Virus record (IMG/VR): IMGVR_UViG_3300009177_000016
Span: 1-43,321 of that record
Direction: 5' to 3' (one strand)
From: a virus
Length of the DNA: 43,321 nucleotides
The notes beneath the pieces were generated by a model. The model did not search any database, had not been told where the DNA came from, and was given only the letters and a program-made list of their open reading frames with translations. Numbering within the stretch: the first letter of the stretch is position 1; the number at the start of each line of letters is the position of its first letter. Below are positions 36,670 through 43,321 of this stretch, piece by piece. Made by a program: the position numbers and the translations under genes.

Positions 36670-36975
36670 ATTACTACTTTAGCTGCAAATAGCAAACGTG
36701 GCTCAAAGCCGGGCGAACGTCGAGGCGGACGGCGGAAAGGCACGCCCAACAAGGCGACCGCCGATGTGATGGCGCTTGCCCAAGTCTACACGAAAGAGGC
36801 TCTCGACACGCTGGCCAAGATCATGCGCAAGAGCGAGTCGGATGCGGCTCGCGTGGCATCGATCAAAGAGTTGCTCGAGCGCGGGCACGGCAAGGCGCCG
36901 CAGCCGCAGACCGGTGAAGACGGCAAGGGACCAATCCAGCACGTCCACCGCATCGAGCTGGTGGATCTCACCTGA
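36670..36975 (+). CDS. Terminase small subunit, start uncertain
   Basis: The frame is open from 36646 and encodes LAANSKRGSKPGERRGGRRK then KATADV, the conserved basic N-terminus of this small-terminase family, which binds the packaging site. There is no ATG, GTG or TTG before this block; the first ordinary start (GTG 36766 or ATG 36769) would lose it. An ATT at 36670, nine bases after GGTAGAG, is the best unusual start. The C-terminal part is helical. The stop overlaps the large subunit start (TGATG). Confidence 0.6.
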   Translation: MTTLAANSKRGSKPGERRGGRRKGTPNKATADVMALAQVYTKEALDTLAKIMRKSESDAARVASIKELLERGHGKAPQPQTGEDGKGPIQHVHRIELVDLT

Positions 36976-38306
36976 TGCCCTTCGACGGCACCGCTCAAGT
37001 TGCGCTCCCCCCGAAGCTGAAGAGCTTGTTCATCGGGCCGGCGGACGTGCGCGGAGCATATGGCGGTCGCGGCTCGGCCAAGACTCGCACATTCGCGAAG
37101 ATGACAGCCGTGCGCGGCTACATGTTCGGGCAGTCGGGACAGAGCGGCATTATCCTCTGTGGCCGCCAGTTCATGAACTCTCTTGCCGATTCGTCCTTGG
37201 AGGAGATTAAGCGCGCGATCGAAGAGGAGCCGTTTTTGGCGGCATACTACGAGGTCGGCGAGAAATTCATCAAGAGCCGAGACGGCCGGATTGAATATGC
37301 ATTCGTCGGCCTGGACCGCAGCATCGAGAGCATCAAATCAAAGGGACGCATTCTCATACTTTGGGTGGATGAAGCCGAGCCGGTGACAGCCAGCGCCTGG
37401 TCTATTGCGATCCCGACGTTGCGCGAGGAAGGGACCGATTGGAACGCCGAGCTGTGGGTGACGTGGAACCGCAAGCGCAAGAATGCCGCCGTTGAGGGTC
37501 GGTTCGCGGCCGTTACTGACGATCCTCTGATCCGCATCGTCGAGATGAACTGGCGGGACAACCCGAAGTTCCCAGCCAAGATGGAGCGCGAACGGCAGCG
37601 CGACCTGAGGGATCGCCCCGATCAGTACGATCACATCTGGGAAGGCGCTTTTGTCTCGGTGATTGAGGGCGCCTACTACGCGGCATCGCTCACGAAGGCC
37701 CGCGCGGAAGGCCGCATCGGCCGGGTAGTGGCCGATCCCAACATGGTTATCCGGCTGTTCTGCGATATTGGTGGGACAGGGCAGCGAGCGGATGCCTTCT
37801 CGATTTGGGCAGCGCAGTTCGTGGGTCGGGAAATCCGTGTGCTGAACAACTATGCGGCTGTCGGTCAGCCGTTGTCAGCTCATCTCGCATGGTGTCGGGA
37901 GCAGGGTTATACGCCCGGCAATTCGCAGTTCTGGCTGCCACACGACGGCGACAGTCACGACAAGGTGTTTGATGTGAGCGTCGCGTCCGGGATGCGCGAT
38001 GCGGGTTACGAAGTGACCGTGGTTCCCAACCAAGGCAAGGGCGCTGCGATGATGCGTGTTGAAGCCGCTCGTCGCCGTTTTCCAATGATCTGGATCAACG
38101 AAGCGACCACGCAAGGCGGCCTGGAGGCGCTCGGCTGGTATCACGAGCGCAAGGACGAGGAACGGGGCATCGGCCTTGGCCCTGAGCACGACTGGGCTAG
38201 CGATGACGCCGACAGTTTCGGCTTGATGTGCGTCGTCTACGAGGAGCCGGAAGTGAAGGCCGAGCCGAAGAAGAAGCGCCGCGCCGGTGGCTGGATGGGA
38301 ACCTAA
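36975..38306 (+). CDS. terL: Terminase large subunit
   Basis: The 443-residue packaging motor has an ATPase Walker A (GAYGGRGSAKT, about 28-38), Walker B (ILILWVDEAE), and the RNase H-like nuclease acids in CDIGGTG, LPHDGDSHD and DDADSFGL. It pumps DNA into the prohead and cuts it; with the P22-type portal, headful packaging is likely. The lysine-rich C-terminus would contact the portal. The stop overlaps the portal start. Confidence 0.95.
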   Translation: MPFDGTAQVALPPKLKSLFIGPADVRGAYGGRGSAKTRTFAKMTAVRGYMFGQSGQSGIILCGRQFMNSLADSSLEEIKRAIEEEPFLAAYYEVGEKFIKSRDGRIEYAFVGLDRSIESIKSKGRILILWVDEAEPVTASAWSIAIPTLREEGTDWNAELWVTWNRKRKNAAVEGRFAAVTDDPLIRIVEMNWRDNPKFPAKMERERQRDLRDRPDQYDHIWEGAFVSVIEGAYYAASLTKARAEGRIGRVVADPNMVIRLFCDIGGTGQRADAFSIWAAQFVGREIRVLNNYAAVGQPLSAHLAWCREQGYTPGNSQFWLPHDGDSHDKVFDVSVASGMRDAGYEVTVVPNQGKGAAMMRVEAARRRFPMIWINEATTQGGLEALGWYHERKDEERGIGLGPEHDWASDDADSFGLMCVVYEEPEVKAEPKKKRRAGGWMGT

Positions 38307-40378
38307 TGGCCGTTCAATCCACAGACGAGCGCAACTCGGGCGGCGATGACAACGACCTGCACGCCAAGGCGCTCCGCCGTGCCGATCAGATCTACCGCGC
38401 CGAATGGGATAACCTCAGCAAGGGCCGCGAAGCCCAGCGCTTCTATGCCGGTGAGCAGTGGCCCGATGCCGACAAGCTGGCCCGCGAGCGCGAGAATCGC
38501 CCCATCATCGTGGTCAATCGGCAGAAGGCGTTCGTCCGGCAGGTCACTGGCGACGTGCGCAAGGATACGCCAGTCCCGAAATTCATGCCGGCCAAGGACG
38601 GCGCGTCGCAGGACGTGGCCGACATCTACAACGGCCTGTATCGCAACATCGATCAGCAGAGCAATGCCAAAGCTGCCTATGTGAAGGCGGTCGAGAACGC
38701 GTGCCAGGCATCGATTGGCTGGATGAGGGTCAAGACCGAGTACAGCAGCGACGACTCGTTCGATCAGGATATCCGCATCCGCCGGATCATCGATCCGTTT
38801 GCCGTGCTGGCCGATGAAGCGGCGCAAGAGCCGGATAAGTCGGACATGCGGGATGCCTTCGTGCTCGATGACATGCCGATCGACGTATTCAAGGCGACCT
38901 ACCCTAAGGCGACGGCGGATGCATTCCCCTCGTCATCGGGCGGCGGCATGACATGGAGCGCCGAGGACACGATCCGCGTAGCCGAATACTGGTACCGCAA
39001 GCCGGTCAAGAAGACGCTCTATATGATGCCGAACGGCTCGGTCGTCGACGAGGTGAAAGGCCCTGAAAAGCCGATCAATACCCGTGAAGTCGAGACCACT
39101 GAAATCTGGCAGTGCATCATGTCGGGCAAGGAGATCATCCGTAAGCCTGAGCTATGGCCCGGCAAGTACATCCCGCTCGTGCCGGTGGTGGGCGAGGAGG
39201 TCCGGCTGGACGGCCGCACGGTGCGCTCCGGCATGGTGCACGACACCATCGGGCCGCAACAGGTGCTCAACTATGCGGTGACGGCGCAGACCGAGGCGGC
39301 GGGCAAGGCGCCAAAGGCGCCAATCGCGGTCACGAAAACGCAGATCAAGGGCTATGAGGATGACTGGGCGGATGCCGGCTCGAGCAACGCCGCGTACCTG
39401 AAGTTCAATTCCGATCCCAACGCGCCCGGCCCGCCACAGCGGATACAGCCGGTCACGACGCAGCCGGGCCTCACCGAGCTGGTGGTCCAGGCCTCGCAGC
39501 ACCTTAAGGACATCACGGGCATTCAGGACGCCTCCTTGGGTGCGCGCAGCAACGAAACCTCAGGCCGGGCGATCATGGCCCGCCAGCGCGAGGGCGATAC
39601 GGGCACGTTCCTCTACATCGACAATCTGGCCACGGCGCTCCGGCAGATTGGCATGATCCTGATCGACCTGTTTCCCAAGATCTACGACGCGCCGCGCATC
39701 GTCCGCATCCTCAAGGAAGACGGCACGCACGAAATGGTGCAGGTAAATCAGGAATTCGACACCGGCAAGAAGGACGAGTTTGGCGAGGCGATCGTCAAGA
39801 TGCATGACCTGAGCGTCGGCGAGTACGACGTGACGGTCGCGACTGGCCCGAGCTTCGCGACCAAGCGGCAGGAAGCGTCGCAGAGCATGACGGAACTCGT
39901 CCGTTCGGCGCCGCAGCTGATGCAGATCGCCGGCGACATCATCGTCAAGAACATGGACTTCCCCGGAGCCGATGAGGTGGCGAAACGCCTGGAGCGCACC
40001 ATCCCGCCGCAGATCAAGGAAGACATACCGCAACAGCCGCCGCAGCCTAGCCCTCAGGAACTCGCCGACGCCCGCGAGAGCATGGCCAGCGCGAACCTCA
40101 AGGACGCACAGGCGGCCAAGACGCTGCTGGAGGCCGACATGGTGGCCGCACAGCTCGGCAGCATGGGTGCGCAGATACAGCAGCTCACGCAGGCCGTGAT
40201 GGCGATCACGCAGGGCGGCGGCGCGCCTCAGCCGGGGCAGGCACCAGGCGCACCCATGGCTGCACCAACGCCGGACAACCAAGCGCCTGGACCCGGGCCA
40301 ATGCCGCCTGTGCCGCCTCCCGCTCCGATGGACGGCGGCGAGATGGCCGAACTCGAACCAATAGGAGCGCCCGCGTGA
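38306..40378 (+). CDS. Portal protein, P22 gp1-like
   Basis: The 690-residue protein is close in length to P22 gp1 (725) and has the family landmarks REAQRFYAGEQWPDADKL, NRPIIVVNRQKAFVRQV and GDVRKDTPVP, followed by IQDASLGARSNETSGRAI. The C-terminus (about 560-690) is a helical, Gln/Pro/Gly-rich barrel-like tail as in P22-type portals. It forms the ring through which DNA enters and leaves. It overlaps a GTG-started gene at the end. Confidence 0.93.
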   Translation: MAVQSTDERNSGGDDNDLHAKALRRADQIYRAEWDNLSKGREAQRFYAGEQWPDADKLARERENRPIIVVNRQKAFVRQVTGDVRKDTPVPKFMPAKDGASQDVADIYNGLYRNIDQQSNAKAAYVKAVENACQASIGWMRVKTEYSSDDSFDQDIRIRRIIDPFAVLADEAAQEPDKSDMRDAFVLDDMPIDVFKATYPKATADAFPSSSGGGMTWSAEDTIRVAEYWYRKPVKKTLYMMPNGSVVDEVKGPEKPINTREVETTEIWQCIMSGKEIIRKPELWPGKYIPLVPVVGEEVRLDGRTVRSGMVHDTIGPQQVLNYAVTAQTEAAGKAPKAPIAVTKTQIKGYEDDWADAGSSNAAYLKFNSDPNAPGPPQRIQPVTTQPGLTELVVQASQHLKDITGIQDASLGARSNETSGRAIMARQREGDTGTFLYIDNLATALRQIGMILIDLFPKIYDAPRIVRILKEDGTHEMVQVNQEFDTGKKDEFGEAIVKMHDLSVGEYDVTVATGPSFATKRQEASQSMTELVRSAPQLMQIAGDIIVKNMDFPGADEVAKRLERTIPPQIKEDIPQQPPQPSPQELADARESMASANLKDAQAAKTLLEADMVAAQLGSMGAQIQQLTQAVMAITQGGGAPQPGQAPGAPMAAPTPDNQAPGPGPMPPVPPPAPMDGGEMAELEPIGAPA

Positions 40379-40605
40379 ACAGCATGGCTAATTACGTGAG
40401 GCAGATGATGGCATGGCCGCGCCCCAGCTTGAGCGAAGAAGAAATCCGAGCCGATGAGCGGCGTAAATGCTGGGAAGAAATCAATGCTTGGATCGTTCAC
40501 GGTCCGCTTCCTGGTGATGGTTGGGATCCATCGGCGCAGCGCAACGGGTTGATCATGGCCACAAATATCTTGCTGCAGTCGCCCTCTAAGCCGGAGTCTG
40601 TATGA
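40375..40605 (+). CDS. Hypothetical 76-aa protein between portal and scaffold
   Basis: The start is GTG 40375, overlapping the portal stop and preceded by AGGAG. The protein has a charged helix (LSEEEIRADERRKCWEEINA) and no membrane segment. It may assist head assembly by position. ATGA overlap with the scaffold gene. Confidence 0.65.
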   Translation: MNSMANYVRQMMAWPRPSLSEEEIRADERRKCWEEINAWIVHGPLPGDGWDPSAQRNGLIMATNILLQSPSKPESV

Positions 40606-41345
40606 GCGAAGTTGACAACGCGGCACAACCTGCCGCATCATCTGAAACAGCCGCGCCGCCATTGGCGAGCGATCCGCAGGGTTCGGCACCTGCCTCGGTG
40701 GACCCCACCGCGACCGGACAGGAAGAGCCCAAGGGCGAACAGCCCGACAAGCAATCCCGCCGCGAGTCGAGAGCGTTCGCAGCCCAACGACGCGAAAACC
40801 GGGAGTTGCACCGGACGCTGGGACGCATGGACGCCGAACTGGCCGCCCTCCGGGCAGCGCAGCAAGGCAACCAGACCGGCGACGATCAGCAGCCCCCACG
40901 GCAGGAAAGGTCTCCCGCGCATACCGCAGCAGCCCAAGCCTTCGTAGAGCACCGCGACACGATCATGGATCGCGTCGAGGAAGCGGGCGAAGGGATCGAA
41001 GGTTTCGACAAGGTCATGGAGACGATCCAGGCCGACAGCTTTCCGGGCACACGCGTGATGCTTGATTTTCTCGGCGATGCCGACAAGCCGGCCGAACTGG
41101 CCAAATGGCTTGCCGACAACAAAGACGAAGCGCGGAAGATCAGCCGTATGAGCGACGCGGTGGCTGTCAGAGCCCTGGAGCGTGCGGAGGCCAAGCTATC
41201 GGCCAGCAAGCCCGCTCCTCGTGTCACGAAGGCGCCCGCTCCCCTCTCCACGGTGGGGGGCAGCTCCCGAGCGTCGATCGATCCACGCACAGGCCCGAAC
41301 AGCGGCAGCATGGACGATTACGCGAAGTGGAGACGCGGCGCCTAG
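40602..41345 (+). CDS. Scaffolding protein
   Basis: The 247-residue protein lies between portal and coat genes, as P22 gp8. It has an Ala/Pro/Ser-rich N-terminus, a charged coiled-coil segment (AAQRRENRELHRTLGRMDAE), a helical middle and a basic C-terminus, the usual layout of scaffolds that guide coat assembly and then leave. Confidence 0.8.
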   Translation: MSEVDNAAQPAASSETAAPPLASDPQGSAPASVDPTATGQEEPKGEQPDKQSRRESRAFAAQRRENRELHRTLGRMDAELAALRAAQQGNQTGDDQQPPRQERSPAHTAAAQAFVEHRDTIMDRVEEAGEGIEGFDKVMETIQADSFPGTRVMLDFLGDADKPAELAKWLADNKDEARKISRMSDAVAVRALERAEAKLSASKPAPRVTKAPAPLSTVGGSSRASIDPRTGPNSGSMDDYAKWRRGA

Positions 41346-41365
41346 CCTCGAAAGGCGACGGCTAA

Positions 41366-42601
41366 ATGAGCAACGCTATTCTTACCAGCGACATCATCCT
41401 CAAGGAGATGTTGTTCCTGCTGGAAAACGAGCTGGTCATGCTGGGGCTGGCCAACCGCGACTATGAGTCTGAGTTCGGCGGCCCGCAGAAGCCCGGAGCA
41501 ACGATCCGCATCGCGCGGCCGATCAAGGGCCAGGTCCGCACCGGCAAGACGCAGCAGGTGCAGGACACCGAAGAGGGCAACACCGCCATGACGGTGGCGA
41601 CCTTGGTTGGTGCCGATCTCGACATGGACAATGTCGACATGACCCTGAGCATCAAGAACTTCGGCGAGCGCTATCTGCACCCGCAGATGATCGTTCTGGC
41701 AAACACCATCGACGTGATGGCGCACACCGAGCTGTATCGCAACTGCCCGAACTGGGTGGGAACGCCGGGGCAGCTGATCAACAGCTACGCCGATTATGCG
41801 CTTGGCCCGCAGCGCCTCGACGAACTGTCCGTGCCGCGGTCGAAGGACTGGGCGGGTGTTCTGTCGCCGGCGGATTACTGGGGCACGGTCGGCAGCATCA
41901 CGGCCTTGTCGGCGGATGCACCGGTGCGCAGCGCCCTGCAGAAGTCGAACCTTGGCCGCTTTGCCAATACCGACACCTACATGACGCAGAACGTGAAGAG
42001 CCACACGGTCGGCAACAAGTCGGGGTCGGAACAGGTCAACGGCGCGAACCAGAATGTGACCTACGCCACGGCGAAGAGCACGACCTACCTATCGCAGACG
42101 TTTCTCGTGAAGGGCATGACCAACACCACCGGTACCATGGTGGCGGGTGACGTGTTCACGATCGACAACGTCTATGCGGTCAACGCGGTGACCGGCGATC
42201 AGCTCGACTTCCTCCGTCAGTTCGTGGTCATCACGGGCGCGACGGCGAGCGGCGGCGGCACTGCCTCAATCACGATCAGCCCGGCGATCATCACGTCCGG
42301 CCCGTACAAGACGTGCTCGGCTGTCCCGGCCGATTCGGCGAACATCACGATCAAGGGCACGGCCAACACCGCGTACCGGCAGAATCTCGTGTTCCACCCG
42401 GACGCGATCACCATCGCAATGCCGCCGCTGGTCAAGCCGCCCGGCGCCGTGAAGGTCTCCAGCCAGACCTACAAGGGCATCTCGGCGCGCCTGATCGAGG
42501 GCTACGACATCGTCAACAACGACTCGCTGTGGCGGTTCGATGTGCTGGTGGGAATGCTCGCGCAACAGCCGCACCTGGCCACGCGCCTTAGCGGCACCTG
42601 A
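41366..42601 (+). CDS. Major capsid (coat) protein, P22 gp5-like
   Basis: The 411-residue protein starts with MSNAILTSDIILKEMLFLLE and has LTL-type strands, the middle FGERYLHPQMIVLANTIDVM and a beta-rich inserted region around 230-320, as in the P22 coat family (HK97 fold with I-domain). Its length is close to P22 gp5 (430). An AAGG site precedes the start. It forms the icosahedral shell. Confidence 0.92.
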   Translation: MSNAILTSDIILKEMLFLLENELVMLGLANRDYESEFGGPQKPGATIRIARPIKGQVRTGKTQQVQDTEEGNTAMTVATLVGADLDMDNVDMTLSIKNFGERYLHPQMIVLANTIDVMAHTELYRNCPNWVGTPGQLINSYADYALGPQRLDELSVPRSKDWAGVLSPADYWGTVGSITALSADAPVRSALQKSNLGRFANTDTYMTQNVKSHTVGNKSGSEQVNGANQNVTYATAKSTTYLSQTFLVKGMTNTTGTMVAGDVFTIDNVYAVNAVTGDQLDFLRQFVVITGATASGGGTASITISPAIITSGPYKTCSAVPADSANITIKGTANTAYRQNLVFHPDAITIAMPPLVKPPGAVKVSSQTYKGISARLIEGYDIVNNDSLWRFDVLVGMLAQQPHLATRLSGT

Positions 42602-42614
42602 GGAGGATTGAACC

Positions 42615-42857
42615 ATGGCAACCATGACCAAGCAGCTCTCGGACGCACGGTCCGATGGCACCACCCTCGGGCAGAGCGCGACCGACAAGATCAGCTTCTA
42701 CGGCGTCACCCCGATCGTTCAGCGGGCCGGCGCCGTCCAGGCTACGTCCCTCTTGTCGGCCTCTTCCTACGTCACGATCGGCTCGAATACGACAGCGATC
42801 ATCATGGAAATCGCCAACACCTTCATCGCCTACGGGCTGTGGAAGGGCGCCGCCTGA
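42615..42857 (+). CDS. Small head protein downstream of coat
   Basis: The 80-residue protein has MTKQLSDARSDGTTLGQSAT followed by KISFYGVTPIVQRAGA, as in a short conserved protein found after coat genes in many phages; a head fibre or decoration role is suspected. A GGAGG site lies just before the start. No membrane segment is present. Confidence 0.7.
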   Translation: MATMTKQLSDARSDGTTLGQSATDKISFYGVTPIVQRAGAVQATSLLSASSYVTIGSNTTAIIMEIANTFIAYGLWKGAA

Positions 42858-42859
42858 CC

Positions 42860-43321
42860 ATGAAGGTCGTTCTGTGCACGCCGACGCTGACCAAGCCGCA
42901 TCCGGCAAACGTGGATGCGGGTTTGGCGTCGGTTGCTGCACTGGACGCAGCCGGTTTCGAGCATTCGACGGTGTTCGAAATCGGCTGTCCCTACATCTCC
43001 GCAGCGCGGGCCAACATGCTGCGCAAGGCGCTCGACGCCAAGGCCGATGTGGTCGTGTTCATCGACCACGATCTGTCATGGCGGCCACAGGATCTCGTCA
43101 CCCTGATCAATACCACGGGCGATGTTGTGGCCGGAACGTATCGGTTCAAGAAGGACGAGGAAGAGTACATGGCGGCGATCGACTGCCGTCCGGATGGCAC
43201 GCCGATCGTACTGTCTGACGGCAATCTGCGCGGCGAACGCGTGCCGGCCGGCTTCCTCAAGGTCACTGCCGAGGCGGTGGACCGCTTCATGAAGGCCTAT
43301 CCCGAGTTGGTCTACGGCGTC
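42860..43321 (+). CDS. Glycosyltransferase, N-terminal part (split by window ends)
   Basis: The gene starts at ATG 42860 and is open to the window end; it continues from position 124 in the left copy. The N-terminus MKVVLCTPTLTKPHPANVD and the DxD-like FIDHDLSWRP motif mark a GT-A fold, family 2-like enzyme. Together with 1-345 it encodes 227 residues. Function and context are described with the 1-345 entry. Confidence 0.85.
   Translation, partial: MKVVLCTPTLTKPHPANVDAGLASVAALDAAGFEHSTVFEIGCPYISAARANMLRKALDAKADVVVFIDHDLSWRPQDLVTLINTTGDVVAGTYRFKKDEEEYMAAIDCRPDGTPIVLSDGNLRGERVPAGFLKVTAEAVDRFMKAYPELVYGV
43199..43321. repeat. Terminal direct repeat, right copy
   Basis: Exact copy of 1-123. It shows that the contig closes on itself; the unique length is 43,198 bases. 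Confidence 0.95.

Noticed and set aside
1-43321. CRISPR array, insertion sequence or toxin-antitoxin pair
   Set aside because: No regularly spaced repeats, transposase or recognisable toxin-antitoxin operon were seen.

Overview
The window is a complete, circularly closed genome of a temperate, P22-like (podovirus-type) phage. The last 123 bases (43199-43321) repeat the first 123 bases exactly, so the unique genome is about 43.2 kb and the ends cut through one gene, a glycosyltransferase. Base composition is GC-rich. A GapR/DUF2312-like protein, a GcrA-like helix-turn-helix protein and other small gene families point to an alphaproteobacterial host; this is inference, since there is no host DNA in the window.

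The late region runs rightward from a promoter-like site near 36.6 kb through the origin to 16.4 kb. It encodes terminase small and large subunits, P22-type portal, scaffold and coat protein, a glycosyltransferase, gp4-like and gp10-like head-completion proteins, three ejection-type proteins (one with a lysozyme-like domain), tail fibre and tailspike proteins, a lysis region (membrane/coiled-coil protein, lysozyme-fold endolysin, holin-like protein, lipoprotein) and an SGNH-type esterase. A lipoprotein gene of moron type is inserted on the opposite strand at 5.3-5.6 kb.

The leftward strand from 27.4 to 16.6 kb holds the lysogeny and recombination genes: a CI-type repressor, a PL operon with an ERF annealing protein, a NinB-like protein, an HNH nuclease, excisionase and tyrosine integrase, and a second cluster of small genes (16.6-19.1 kb) with its own promoter. 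Rightward from 27.4 kb, PR drives a Cro/YdaS-like gene that appears leaderless, then two GIY-YIG-type proteins, a peptide deformylase, a DnaA domain IV-like protein, the GapR-like gene, a DUF1064 nuclease, a replication initiator and a probable helicase loader, and on to the terminase. PL and PR carry matching 16-bp operators (TACCGG-N4-CCGGTA type).

The most unusual feature is a tRNA-like element on the minus strand at 16462-16527, between the convergent late and leftward operons. Its T-arm and 3' acceptor half come before its acceptor and D-arm 5' half, yet the two halves pair in both the acceptor (7 bp) and anticodon (5 bp) stems, as a circularly permuted tRNA would. A second, separate tRNA 5'-half-like sequence lies in the leader of the small terminase gene, whose conserved N-terminus has no ordinary start codon. 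Also notable are a one-base frame break between the coiled-coil and endolysin genes, a 21-bp hairpin repeated just before two early Shine-Dalgarno sites, and a gene nested out of frame inside the GapR-like gene.
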